A stretch of DNA of 61,344 nucleotides from Kiritimatiellia bacterium (lineage in GTDB: Bacteria > Verrucomicrobiota > Kiritimatiellia > RFP12 > UBA1067), in the NCBI GenBank assembly GCA_028686345.1, contig JAQUCE010000019.1, positions 1 to 61,344 of the forward strand, in the 5' to 3' direction. This document shows, one piece after another, positions 16,693 through 25,969 of the stretch. The notes under the pieces are model-generated. The model did not search any database, was not told the DNA's origin, and worked only from the letters and a program-made list of their open reading frames with translations. Each line of letters starts with the position of its first letter. Position 1 is the first letter of the stretch. The translations under genes were made by a program, and so were the position numbers.

Positions 16693-18387
16693 TTAATCCT
16701 CTCTCAGCAGCACCTGCGGATAAAACTCCGACAGAAAAGCCTCAAAACGCTCCACACTCTCCGGGGTGTCTAGTCCAGAGGGCATAAACACCGAGAACAT
16801 CACCCACCGGTTAATCCGGTTGTGGACTGAACGATCCCACACATCCAGCAAAATCCTCTCTGTATGCGATGAACAGCTGCGGTTTTTACTCACAAACCAA
16901 TAAATCAAGGTCACATCCGGCGCGTTTAAGCGACGCGCGTTGATTTTGCGCACCTCCACCGAGCTACCATTGCTCAGCGACAAGCGGAGATGCTCCGCGC
17001 GCTCCATTTGAAAGCCCTGCGCTGGCAGACAAAGTTCAGCTCGATGGATACTATACCTACTTCGTCCCCCAATAACAACATTCATGGCATAAAACATTCC
17101 GTCCATGGAGCGATACTGCCGCTTCAAGATAACCGTGTCCCGCGGCAGGTCTGTGGCTTCGCCGAGTGATTTTTCATACATCTGTCCTCCGCACTTCGGA
17201 CAGATGTGTTCAGCAGGCTGCTGGATTGGTTTTAAATCGTTCTCATTCTCCACATTGAGGCACTGCTCATTATGGCAGAACCACGGTATCTCGCCGGAAA
17301 ACTCCAGCACCCGGAGCGGTAGTGAGGGCGCCACAAAGTTCGCCTCAGCATATTGGGGAGATGGAATTTGCCCTTTGATCACCGACAAGGCGATGATCAG
17401 CAGGAAGAGGGCGACCACCGGGACGAAATTTCTCCTTTTAGCTAAAAAGCCGCTGTTATCCTGCACCTGATGATTAACCCTCAGCGCAACCGGAATCCAG
17501 CGCTGCCGAGGAATCCAATGGTCCAGCCAGGCAATGTACCGCCCACTCTGAAACATCAGGAAAATCGCAATGATGAAAACAACGTAGCCCGAATAATCAT
17601 GATAATAGCCTGTCGCGACCTCCTGACCAAACCAACTGGCAGCCAGACAGATCGAGATGATCCGAGACATATTGCCGATCACCGCCAGCGGAATCGCGCA
17701 GGCGAACAGGAGTAGCTTCTGCACCAAGCTCTTTTGCGTATACCAAGCGTAAATAGCGGTCAATGCCATCAGAGCAAATAGCGAACGAATGCCGCTGCAT
17801 GGATCAGCCACATCCACATTGAACTCCGCCCCGGCAACCCTGGAGTAGATCGCTGTGCCGGAACGCTGAATCTCCAAGCCAAAGCCATTCAAGAAAGAAC
17901 ATGCCCCCGCAGATGCTATGAAACGCAGATGGATCGTGAAGAAATCCAGAAAGGAGGATATCGGAACAGTGAAGAGCAAAAAACCAATCGGGAAAGCGGT
18001 CAACCGGGCCACCTCCCGTCCCCAGAAGGCATATGAGATTGACCAGAGCAGTGCGATACACGAGATCTGCTCAATGCGGGATTGTCCGCCCCTTGATCCA
18101 AACCAGAACACAATTAAAGAAAACACAGCGCAGAGAAAACCAGCCCAGGAGGGGGCCCCGGCAGCCAGTCGCAGCTCCCGGCGTTGATGCCATAGCGCGT
18201 AGACTGAGACAAAGGGAATCAACCAGCCGTGTGACATATCCTCCAACGGCTCTAAAAACATGATGATGGTGTACTTAATCGCAGCCCCATACATCTGCCA
18301 AAACACCGGAACAAGCAGTAACAGCAGGATCAGCCGCACATAATGTAACAACCGCGTGAGAGTATATTTTTGCTTTATATTTGTCAT
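16693..18387 (-). CDS. Exosortase fused to EpsI domain
   Basis: A 564-residue membrane cysteine transpeptidase of the exosortase family. Eight or so helices fill residues 15-290, with the catalytic triad visible as Cys197 in DPCSGIRS, Arg242 in GNMSRI and His263 in YYHDYSG. The C-terminal periplasmic part (about 330-564) is EpsI-like (HRAELCLPAQGF). Inside it is an unusual Cys-rich segment, CHNEQC then CPKCGG about 35 residues later, that could bind zinc. Exosortases sort PEP-CTERM-type proteins and normally sit in polysaccharide loci, as here. No PEP-CTERM substrate was seen in the window. The start overlaps the stop of the upstream dehydratase by 4 bases. Confidence 0.9.
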   Translation of the reverse strand: MTNIKQKYTLTRLLHYVRLILLLLLVPVFWQMYGAAIKYTIIMFLEPLEDMSHGWLIPFVSVYALWHQRRELRLAAGAPSWAGFLCAVFSLIVFWFGSRGGQSRIEQISCIALLWSISYAFWGREVARLTAFPIGFLLFTVPISSFLDFFTIHLRFIASAGACSFLNGFGLEIQRSGTAIYSRVAGAEFNVDVADPCSGIRSLFALMALTAIYAWYTQKSLVQKLLLFACAIPLAVIGNMSRIISICLAASWFGQEVATGYYHDYSGYVVFIIAIFLMFQSGRYIAWLDHWIPRQRWIPVALRVNHQVQDNSGFLAKRRNFVPVVALFLLIIALSVIKGQIPSPQYAEANFVAPSLPLRVLEFSGEIPWFCHNEQCLNVENENDLKPIQQPAEHICPKCGGQMYEKSLGEATDLPRDTVILKRQYRSMDGMFYAMNVVIGGRSRYSIHRAELCLPAQGFQMERAEHLRLSLSNGSSVEVRKINARRLNAPDVTLIYWFVSKNRSCSSHTERILLDVWDRSVHNRINRWVMFSVFMPSGLDTPESVERFEAFLSEFYPQVLLRED

Positions 18388-20270
18388 TTCGTATGCTCAG
18401 CCATCACTCTGTGGTAAAGCTCAATCACTGCCCGGCGAATCTCACCTGACTCACCTTGCGAGCTGCACAGCTCTTCGCAGGCGTCCAGCATGCTTGCCAC
18501 TACCGCAACCTGCGCCCGCACTGTTTTGCCAATATAGATCCGCGTCAGAGCGGTTTTCAAAACCGAAGCCTCACTGACATCCAGATCCTCCGAAAGCTTC
18601 TCGCCTGCCCGTATGCCTGTGAAAACAATCGGAACATCCTCATACGGCTTCAATCCAGAGAGCCGGATCATCTCCTCCGCCAGCTCAACAATACGCACCG
18701 GTTCTCCCATATCCAGCACAAAGATCTCCCCCCCGCTGGTCTGGGTAATAGAGAGCAGCACCAGGTGCACTGCCTCCTCAATCGTCATAAAATAGCGGCG
18801 CATCTCCGAGTGGGTCACTGTAACAGGCCCGCCCTGCCGAATCTGCTCCTCAAATAGAGGCACCACCGACCCGGATGAGCCCAGCACATTGCCAAACCGG
18901 ACCGCTGAAAATATGATCTCGCTCTCCTGATTCAAGCTCTGCACCACCATCTCGGCCATTCTCTTGGTAATACCCATGACCGATACCGGAGCAACCGCTT
19001 TGTCGGTCGATATCAAAACAAAGCGCTCAGCCCCGTGCTTAATGGCCGCCAGAGCAACCGCTCTGGTTCCCAACACATTGTTTTTCAAGGCCTCGCCCGC
19101 ATTGATCTCCATCATCGGCACATGCTTATGCGCGGCCGCATGAATGATAATTGCAGGCTTGTGCTGTCGGAAAACATCCTCGACCCTTCTTAGATCGCAA
19201 ACATCACCGACTGCCGCCACCAATTGAACATCAGGCATTCTGCGCCTGATCTCACGATCAATATTATAAAGCGCATTTTCAAAGCGCTCAAACAGAATCA
19301 CCTTTGCAGGACCCATGCGGGCGATCTGCCTGACAATCTCACTGCCAATCGATCCCCCGGCACCTGTCACCATCACGCACTTACCAGAGACCAGCTCGAC
19401 AATCCGCGCATCATCAAACTTGGACTCCTCGCGCCCCAGCAAATCCGCGATCTCCACCTTGCGCAGCCTTGAAACAGCCACCGACCCATTGATCAGTTCA
19501 TGAAAAGCAGGCAAAATCCTGACTGGCAGGTCAAGCTCTTTGCACATATCAACCACTCGGCGGATAACCTCGCGCGGCACAACCACCATGGCCACAACCA
19601 CCTCGTCAACCTTGTGTTTCTTGGCAATCACCGCCAATTCATCCAACCGTCCCAGCACAAAAAAACCCTGGATCTTGGCCCTGCGTTTGGCAGGGTCATC
19701 ATCCAGAAAACCAACCAACCGGTACTGGTTCCGATTGTGGGCGCGCATCTCACGTGCAACCGTGTTGGCCGCATCACCAGCGCCTACCAGCAGAACACGC
19801 CTAACCCGACGTCCACGTCCCCCTGACGGTGCCAACGCTCCGTTACTGCTGTCGCGCAGAACTCTGCTGAACACTCGGATCAAAAGCAAACCACCAAAAA
19901 CAAAAATTGCATTTAAAAGCGTGATGCTAAGCGGCGGTCGCACACTGAAGTTCTTGGGCAGCAAGAGGCGCAGATCAATCAGCACACAGGCCGAGCAAAA
20001 AATCGCAATGAAAAACCGCGGCACATCACTCGCCGTGGTATATTTCCAGATCGACCTATGACATTTAAACAACAGCAGAAAGCACCATTGAACAACTGCC
20101 ACCACAAAAAATGTGATAACAACACCGGGCCACCCCCAGTGCGGCGCGTGAAATTCAAACCGCAACAGAATGGCAAAGAGATAGGCAAACCCCATCACCG
20201 CGGTGTCAATTGCAAAGCCCATGAACCGCTCGGTCACTCTGGAAACTGTATTTTTAAAACTACCACTCAT
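18384..20270 (-). CDS. Membrane-anchored UDP-GlcNAc 4,6-dehydratase, PglF/CapD/WbpM-like
   Basis: A 628-residue enzyme. Four N-terminal helices (about 10-125) and a first Rossmann domain (RVLLVGAGDAANTVAREM) precede the catalytic SDR domain (about 280-600): VTGAGGSIGSEI for NAD, AAAHKHVPMME, STDKAVAPVSVMGITKRMAE with the Met-x3-Lys replacing Tyr-x3-Lys, and RFGNVLGSSGSVVP. It should form UDP-4-keto-6-deoxy-HexNAc, the first step of UDP-diacetylbacillosamine. The aminotransferase at 20483 and acetyltransferase at 23607 supply the next two steps. It overlaps the exosortase gene by 4 bases. Confidence 0.92.
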   Translation of the reverse strand: MSGSFKNTVSRVTERFMGFAIDTAVMGFAYLFAILLRFEFHAPHWGWPGVVITFFVVAVVQWCFLLLFKCHRSIWKYTTASDVPRFFIAIFCSACVLIDLRLLLPKNFSVRPPLSITLLNAIFVFGGLLLIRVFSRVLRDSSNGALAPSGGRGRRVRRVLLVGAGDAANTVAREMRAHNRNQYRLVGFLDDDPAKRRAKIQGFFVLGRLDELAVIAKKHKVDEVVVAMVVVPREVIRRVVDMCKELDLPVRILPAFHELINGSVAVSRLRKVEIADLLGREESKFDDARIVELVSGKCVMVTGAGGSIGSEIVRQIARMGPAKVILFERFENALYNIDREIRRRMPDVQLVAAVGDVCDLRRVEDVFRQHKPAIIIHAAAHKHVPMMEINAGEALKNNVLGTRAVALAAIKHGAERFVLISTDKAVAPVSVMGITKRMAEMVVQSLNQESEIIFSAVRFGNVLGSSGSVVPLFEEQIRQGGPVTVTHSEMRRYFMTIEEAVHLVLLSITQTSGGEIFVLDMGEPVRIVELAEEMIRLSGLKPYEDVPIVFTGIRAGEKLSEDLDVSEASVLKTALTRIYIGKTVRAQVAVVASMLDACEELCSSQGESGEIRRAVIELYHRVMAEHTK

Positions 20271-20324
20271 AAAACGCCCATATTAAAGCATAAAATCACT
20301 GCGGTTGACAGTGATTTCAGGCAA

Positions 20325-20400
20325 GAAATGGGATGGAGGTGGGTGGAAATCGGAGGGACGGGAATGGGAAGAATGGGAGGGATGGGAAGTATGGGAGTGC
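20325..20400. repeat. G-rich tandem-like run
   Basis: The plus strand is an imperfect repeat of GGGATGGGA and GGAATGGGAAG units, upstream of the dehydratase start. Its minus-strand RNA would be C-rich. Runs of three Gs could permit a quadruplex on the plus strand. Confidence 0.6.
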
Positions 20401-20482
20401 GAAAGCCGTTAAAGGGCGCGCGTTATTGCGACCACTCAGTGGTCGCAAGCAAGAGATTTAAAAAAGCGGTGCAGGCTACGCA

Positions 20483-21856
20483 CTACACGCTATAGCCACA
20501 AACCACATCCCGCACAATCTGCGCCACGCGCCCGATATCAGCCTGGCTCAGGCCAGTGCCGGAGGGCAGGCAGATCCCGCTCCGAAAGATCTCCTCGTCC
20601 AATTTAGTGCCATAAACCCGCGAACCCGCGAAAACCGGCTGCAAGTGCATTGGCTTCCAAACAGGGCGCGCCTCGATATTAGCTGCCTCAAGCGCGGCAA
20701 CCACCTTAAGAATCAGGGCTGAGGGGCGACCGGGCTCACCATCCCCTCCCGTGGCAAAAGCGGTTTTCAGCTGGACGACGGTCAGCCACCGGTTGCAGCG
20801 TCCATAGGCTGCCTCTGGCATGAACTCAACCCCCGGGAGATCGCCCAACCGCTCCTGGTAAAGTTCGAAATTGCGCCGTTTTTTTGCCACAATTTGCTCC
20901 AGGTTCATCAACTGGCCCACTCCGATGGCAGCCACGATATTGCTCATCCGGTAGTTGTAACCCAGCTCTGAGTGTTCATACCACACCTTGGCATCGCGAC
21001 TTTGCTGCGATCTCTTGCAGGCCCGTTCAACCACACCCTGATCCCGTGAAACCAGCATGCCCCCGCCAGAGGAGGTTATGATCTTGTTGCCATTAAAAGA
21101 ATACACCCCTGCCATGCCGGCATCGCCCGCCTGACGCCACCCGTTTTTGCAACCACTCTTTTTGCAACCACTTAGTGGTTGCAAATTCGTGTTTAAAACC
21201 ACCCGACCGTCAGCCGCCAAGCGCTCGCTTCCACTTTTAACCTCAACATTGCAACCACTCTGTGGTTGCAATAACCCGTGACCTTCAGCCGCCAGCCGCG
21301 TGCTCCGCCCTTTTAACCACGGCATTGCGACCACTTTGTGGTCGCAATAACCCGCCCCCAGCGCCTCCGCCGCATCCACAATCAACGGCACCTCATAGTG
21401 CTGGCACAGTGCTTCCAATGCCGCATAATCACAGCACTGCCCATACAGATCAACCGCCACCACCGCCCGCGGCAGCTTGCCCGCCCGGCGCGCATCCTCC
21501 AAGCCCTCTTCCAGCAGGCTGGGCGAAATTGTCCAGCTCGCCTCATCCGACCCAATAAAGACCGGAGTTGCCCCGCGGTGGACTGCCGGGGCAATCGAGG
21601 CGACAAAGGTCAGGTTCGAGCAGAAAACCGTATCGCCTGGCGCAATCTGTAACTCATGGCAGAGCAGATCCAGGGCTGCCGTGCCGCTGGCAAGCGCGCA
21701 GGCATAAGGAACGCCCACACTCTCGGCAAGGGCCTGCTCAAAGCGCTCCACCATTGGGCCGCAGGGCGCAATATAATTCGAGGCAAAGGCCTCGTCCACC
21801 AGCTCGCGTTCATTGCCGAACATATATGGGGGCGATAAAAAGATTCGTTGTTTCAT
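20483..21856 (-). CDS. DegT/DnrJ/EryC1/StrS aminotransferase (PglE-like) with in-frame repeat insertion
   Basis: A 457-residue PLP-dependent sugar aminotransferase, best matched to UDP-4-amino sugar synthases such as PglE. SGTAALDL binds the cofactor phosphate, VDAAEALGAG holds the PLP-pairing Asp, and SFNGNKIITSSGGG holds the Schiff-base Lys. Between these two motifs, about residues 167-238 (21143-21357) are encoded by GPE repeat sequence; without it the length would be the normal 385. The frame is open across the insertion. If translated as read, it adds a loop close to the active site; either it is tolerated or the enzyme is inactive. GAGGG lies 5-6 bases before the ATG. Confidence 0.9.
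   Translation of the reverse strand: MKQRIFLSPPYMFGNERELVDEAFASNYIAPCGPMVERFEQALAESVGVPYACALASGTAALDLLCHELQIAPGDTVFCSNLTFVASIAPAVHRGATPVFIGSDEASWTISPSLLEEGLEDARRAGKLPRAVVAVDLYGQCCDYAALEALCQHYEVPLIVDAAEALGAGYCDHKVVAMPWLKGRSTRLAAEGHGLLQPQSGCNVEVKSGSERLAADGRVVLNTNLQPLSGCKKSGCKNGWRQAGDAGMAGVYSFNGNKIITSSGGGMLVSRDQGVVERACKRSQQSRDAKVWYEHSELGYNYRMSNIVAAIGVGQLMNLEQIVAKKRRNFELYQERLGDLPGVEFMPEAAYGRCNRWLTVVQLKTAFATGGDGEPGRPSALILKVVAALEAANIEARPVWKPMHLQPVFAGSRVYGTKLDEEIFRSGICLPSGTGLSQADIGRVAQIVRDVVCGYSV
21143..21357 (-). repeat. GPE insertion inside the aminotransferase gene
   Basis: Read on the minus strand: two body units (palindromes at about 21325-21350 and 21249-21271), then one terminal unit with TTTTAAACACGAATTTGC and its palindrome (21164-21184) and an extra half-palindrome. 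The order is the same as in the intergenic copies. It is in frame and free of stops in the gene frame. Confidence 0.92.
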
Positions 21857-21865
21857 TGCATCCCT

Positions 21866-23362
21866 CTACTCTGCTTTACTGACACGATAAAGAACACCTT
21901 TTTTCTCAAACTCATAATCCCCGCCCAATAACCACTCGGGAAGATAACCCCGAACCGCAGAGACAACATACAGCTGGCCTTTCTCGACCGCTGTTTCCAG
22001 CGCAGGCCGGTCAAGCAGGGTCCATGGCGAAAGTAGCTCAAAGGTTTCCTCGCTCTTACCCTGCGCTCTATCAGCCATAAGCGCCGCTGCCGCAGTTGAA
22101 TCAGCATAAAGGATATCATCCTCCCCCAACTGTTGCCTCACATTTTCAACAAATTCAGCTGCCGAGCGCTCATTGCACTTCCAAGGCTGCATCCAATAGC
22201 TCAGCTCGCCACGTCCTGGCAGACTCCGCGCCCTTTGGAAATCTCCCATCTTTTTTTCCGCCATAACAGGCAGCAGATAAAGCGCGGTAAGATTGACAAC
22301 AGCACCCAATCCAACCAGCACAATCAACCCGGAGCTGGTACTGAACCTTGATTTGAGTGCCGCTGATCCAACCCCGGCCCAAACCGCCAATAGCCCCAGC
22401 AGTGGCAGGATGAATGTAGCTTGATCCGGCACGAAATACCGAACCCAGAAGACAAAATGCACGCCGGTAACAGCGGCCAAAGCCCACTTAAAGCTCTTGC
22501 ACCCGGCAAACCCGTTGCAGAAAAACCCTCCCAGAACAAAGAACCAGGCTGGGTTTAAGAAGCTGAGCCCTGCTAAAGCCATATTAGCTAAAAAAAGCCG
22601 ACTCTTAAAGCCAACCACTCCGAGCACGTGTTTCTGATACCCATCGCCAAAAAGAATACTCAGGAACACCTCGGAGATGCCAGCCGACTCCAAAAACATC
22701 CGCATAGCCAACCACCAGATCAAAGAGCCGCCCGCCAGCCACGCCGCGGCAACACCAGCGCAAATCAATGCCCGTTTGCGAAAATCCTTAAAAAGATAGG
22801 CAATCAGGACAACCCCATAAACCGGCAATACCAGCAAGGCCACATTATGAACCGCAAAGTGCGCCCCGTTAAGGGCAAACAAGGCCACTGCCGGGCGGAC
22901 TTTTTCCCCTTGAAGAAAATAATACAGACAAATCAGCTCGGCCATCACAAAAAGCAGCGAGAGGGTATAAACCTCTGCCACCGTCGACATCCACCATGCC
23001 ATGTGTGCCAACCCCAAAAGAACCACAGAGGTCATCCCTGAAGCGATTGAGTCGGTTACCTTGACCACCAGATAAAAGAGCAGCGCAAGGGCAATCGCCA
23101 TAAAAAGCCCGCTCAGCAACGAGCATGCGTAGAGTTTCAACGCTGCAGGAAAGACCGCGATAAAGCATCGCCCGATCAATATGTAAAGCGGATGCGCTCT
23201 GGCAATGCCTGAGTTCCAGGCATAATCGCCGACCAGCAACCGGTATTGAAATTCACCGCTATCCTGCCAGCTCACGCCCCTCTGCGCTGTCAGCGCATAA
23301 AGCACCATAAACACGCAGAACACGGCGCCCGACAGCCACAAAACTCTGTTGTTTTTTGCCAT
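21866..23362 (-). CDS. Polytopic GT-C-type membrane protein, DUF2723-like
   Basis: A 498-residue membrane protein with about ten helices. The N-terminal loop after helix 1 has SWQDSGEFQYRLLVGDY, matching the DxGE-type acidic loop of DUF2723 proteins, followed by ARAHPLYILIGR. DUF2723 proteins are relatives of protein O-mannosyltransferases and use a lipid-linked sugar. The C-terminal 120 residues are soluble. I chose the ATG at 23362 (MAKNNRVLW); the 39 codons upstream in frame are GPE terminal-unit sequence. Only 9 bases separate its stop from the aminotransferase start. Confidence 0.8.
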   Translation of the reverse strand: MAKNNRVLWLSGAVFCVFMVLYALTAQRGVSWQDSGEFQYRLLVGDYAWNSGIARAHPLYILIGRCFIAVFPAALKLYACSLLSGLFMAIALALLFYLVVKVTDSIASGMTSVVLLGLAHMAWWMSTVAEVYTLSLLFVMAELICLYYFLQGEKVRPAVALFALNGAHFAVHNVALLVLPVYGVVLIAYLFKDFRKRALICAGVAAAWLAGGSLIWWLAMRMFLESAGISEVFLSILFGDGYQKHVLGVVGFKSRLFLANMALAGLSFLNPAWFFVLGGFFCNGFAGCKSFKWALAAVTGVHFVFWVRYFVPDQATFILPLLGLLAVWAGVGSAALKSRFSTSSGLIVLVGLGAVVNLTALYLLPVMAEKKMGDFQRARSLPGRGELSYWMQPWKCNERSAAEFVENVRQQLGEDDILYADSTAAAALMADRAQGKSEETFELLSPWTLLDRPALETAVEKGQLYVVSAVRGYLPEWLLGGDYEFEKKGVLYRVSKAE

Positions 23363-23606
23363 ACCAACTTTTTGAGACCACTCAGTGGCCTCAAATACGT
23401 GATTAAAAGCCCATGGCCACGCATTCGCCAGCCCAATAACCGCCCGTGCCCATCCTTTTAACCTCGTCATTGCGACCACTCTGTGGTTGCAATCATCTCC
23501 ACGCCCCTCACCTGCCAGCCGCGCGCTTCCCTTTTAGCCTCGGCATTGCAACCACCAAGGCCGTCGTAGCCTTGGCGTAGGCGGCTGTGTGGTTGCAATA
23601 ACGCCC
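23363..23606 (-). repeat. Intergenic GPE with nested loop insertion
   Basis: Minus-strand order: a body unit whose palindrome loop has been enlarged by a 30-base insert containing GTAGCCTTGGCGTAG (23546-23600), a second body unit (23471-23493), and a terminal unit whose palindrome reads GAGACCAC..GTGG(C)CTC (23374-23393), ending 11 bases before the start codon of the DUF2723-like gene. Confidence 0.9.
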
Positions 23607-24227
23607 CTACCGCACCCGCACGCGGCTAGCGCCCTCTTCCAGGTCACTCAGCAGCACCGCGCCAGCACCGAGCGTCGCCCAAGCACCCATCCTCTTGCCG
23701 GGGATGGTGCAGCTGTTGCTACCAAGCAGGGCACCCTCGCCAATCACGCAGCCGCCGGAGATGGAGACCCCCGGACAAACCTGCGCAAAATCACCCAGCA
23801 CAACATCATGGCCAACCGTTGCATTGTGGTTCACGATGCATCCACGCCCCAGACAGCAGCCAACCGAAACCACGGAATTTATCCCGATATACGTGCCCGC
23901 GCCAACCTGCACACCCTCAGCCACGGCTGCCGATGGATCAATCACCGAGGCTGGAAACAGCCCCATGCCATCCAGCATTTGCATAACCAGTTTCCGAGTT
24001 TTATTATTACCAATTGCGCAAATATATCCAGTCCGCTTATGTCTTGCCACAACTTCTTCAACTGTGCCTAAGAACGGCGCAATGTTTTTCACATTGGCGG
24101 CACAGGATAAATCGTCATCACAAAACCCGCAAATCTCAAAAGATGGGTTCATCGCGTTTATCCTGCTAATCACCCATGCAATTTCTTTGCCGAGGCCGCC
24201 GGCCCCAATAATAATAATTTTTTTCAT
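23607..24227 (-). CDS. PglD-like sugar O/N-acetyltransferase
   Basis: A 206-residue NeuD/PglD-family protein. The N-terminal Rossmann part (IIIGAGGLGKEIA) binds the UDP-sugar, and the C-terminal left-handed beta-helix has hexapeptide repeats (VGAGTYIGINSVVSVG). The catalytic base His is in NHNATVGHDV. It should acetylate the 4-amino group made by the aminotransferase at 20483, giving UDP-N,N'-diacetylbacillosamine or a close relative. AAAGGAG lies 4-5 bases before the ATG. Its last codons (RVRVR, stop) abut the GPE at 23606. Confidence 0.9.
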   Translation of the reverse strand: MKKIIIIGAGGLGKEIAWVISRINAMNPSFEICGFCDDDLSCAANVKNIAPFLGTVEEVVARHKRTGYICAIGNNKTRKLVMQMLDGMGLFPASVIDPSAAVAEGVQVGAGTYIGINSVVSVGCCLGRGCIVNHNATVGHDVVLGDFAQVCPGVSISGGCVIGEGALLGSNSCTIPGKRMGAWATLGAGAVLLSDLEEGASRVRVR

Positions 24228-24285
24228 CGCACTCCTTTAGGTTCACTGCGTTCATGTTGCACGATCATTCAGTAACTGCCATGTG

Positions 24286-24340
24286 CCACGCCCTTTTAAC
24301 CTCGTCATTGCAGCCACCCAGTGGGTGCAATAATCTTCAT
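24286..24340 (-). repeat. Single GPE body unit overlapping a stop codon
   Basis: The palindrome variant GCACCCAC-TGG-GTGGCTGC (about 24311-24329) followed by AATGACGAGGTTAAAAGG. The final five residues and the TGA stop of the membrane protein at 24305 are encoded by this unit. Confidence 0.85.
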
Positions 24341-25969
24341 TGCGCCACTGCGCCTAATCGCCGCATCAACGGCCGCACTCTGCCTCACATAGATCGAGAC
24401 CAAAAACCTCTGGTCCCCCAAGGGCCACGCCACAACTCCGGGCCACGCGTCATCAGCGATCACATCTTCGGGTATCTTCACAAAACGATGATAGATCCGG
24501 TTTTTGTCATGCCCTTTGTTTAGATCCCATCTGCTCAAAACATCACTCCTCGACAGCTCAGTTAATTCATTAGCGCTCACAACCCAAGGATGATTAATCA
24601 GCAAATCAACATCGCCTTTTAACACCTGATCCCAATCTGCAACCTTCGCATGTCCGGGCCTAGTTCCAAGCCACCCCGATACCGGTGTTACTCGACTCCC
24701 ATTCATTGCGATATCCCGATTGTTTAGTCCCAGCAGATCAAAGGCGGGCAACTCTGTGTAAAAAGGTATTATACCGGCAGTTGTCACCCCAATGCGAACT
24801 TTATCGCGCTCGGTTGCAAAAAGACGATTCATCGCTAAGGCGATATCCTGCCACTCACGATGGCACTCTTTCAAGTCCTTAATAGTCTGTAGTGATGGGT
24901 ATTGATAGCCTAGAGTGGCGTGCAAGCAACTTGCTGTGACAAGCACCATCAACAGGCCCAGCTTTAATATTTTCGGAACAGAGGTGTGCACAATGCCAAC
25001 CAGCAATATGATCAGCAACACAAAAGGCGGCATCATCAAGCGGAACTCCATAAAATCGCCCCCTACCCGCATAAGATACAAACTCCACAGAAGGATACTA
25101 GCCATCAAGCTCATTGCAACAGCTCTTTCGTTGCATAACCGATATAAGGATTTATAATGAAAGAGGGCTATGATCACAGGCGCAAAAAGAGCGTAGACCA
25201 GATAAAACAGGGCCTGATAATAAAAACCCCGGACAAATGTAACCCCTTGCGTCTTGATGTAAAAAGTATTGGGCAGCCAGTCGCCATAATACTCATGACG
25301 CAGCAACAGCCAGATTGAGAGCGGAAGTGCGGCAGACAAGCCAAAGACCAATACTTGCTTAAGCGATGTTTTGTTGAAATCGAAAAAGAAAATCGCGCCC
25401 ATAGGAAGCACGAAAAGGATAGCATCCATACGGGTCATAACAGCGCAGGCCGCGCTTATCCCGCCAACCGCCGAGAGTAAGATATTATTGCGACGAACCG
25501 CGTTGGTTGCAGCCGTAAGCGTCAACAGAATCCAGAGTATTCCAAACTGTGTTTCTAATCCGCCGGTAGCATATGAACTAAAAGAATAATTTGTACCAAC
25601 CAGCAAAACAGCAACAAATCCAGACCATCGACTTTGCCAAAGAATGTTAGCAAGGTAATAAACCAACAGCAGATTACATATAAAACACAGCAGTGAAACA
25701 ACAAAACAGTACGTGACAACATCCACCCCTAACAGAAATGCGGAGGCCATGGCCAGAGTCCACAGAAAATTGGTATAACCCTCAACCCGCTCGCCAATAT
25801 TCCACACCAGACCATGGCCGTTCGCTAAATTCTGCGCATAGCGGAATGAGATAAACGCATCATCCTGCACAAAACGGTTATGCACTGCGAAAAGGAGCGC
25901 GCCAGCTACCAGCAAGAGTAACAGCCAACCGGACTTTCGCAATTCATCTATTTTTTCTTTTTCCGCCAT
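24305..25969 (-). CDS. Polytopic GT-C glycosyltransferase-like protein (AftB/ArnT-like)
   Basis: A 554-residue membrane protein with roughly ten helices. The first extracytoplasmic loop is RFVQDDAFISFRYAQNLANG, with the Asp pair expected for GT-C enzymes, followed by ERVEGYTNFLW, a signature of AftB-like arabinofuranosyltransferase relatives. A soluble domain occupies about the last 170 residues. It should use a polyprenyl-phosphate sugar on the periplasmic side. Its 5' end overlaps the next membrane gene by 22 bases. Its C-terminus (APTGWLQ) and stop codon come from a GPE body unit. Confidence 0.78.
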   Translation of the reverse strand: MAEKEKIDELRKSGWLLLLLVAGALLFAVHNRFVQDDAFISFRYAQNLANGHGLVWNIGERVEGYTNFLWTLAMASAFLLGVDVVTYCFVVSLLCFICNLLLVYYLANILWQSRWSGFVAVLLVGTNYSFSSYATGGLETQFGILWILLTLTAATNAVRRNNILLSAVGGISAACAVMTRMDAILFVLPMGAIFFFDFNKTSLKQVLVFGLSAALPLSIWLLLRHEYYGDWLPNTFYIKTQGVTFVRGFYYQALFYLVYALFAPVIIALFHYKSLYRLCNERAVAMSLMASILLWSLYLMRVGGDFMEFRLMMPPFVLLIILLVGIVHTSVPKILKLGLLMVLVTASCLHATLGYQYPSLQTIKDLKECHREWQDIALAMNRLFATERDKVRIGVTTAGIIPFYTELPAFDLLGLNNRDIAMNGSRVTPVSGWLGTRPGHAKVADWDQVLKGDVDLLINHPWVVSANELTELSRSDVLSRWDLNKGHDKNRIYHRFVKIPEDVIADDAWPGVVAWPLGDQRFLVSIYVRQSAAVDAAIRRSGAMKIIAPTGWLQ

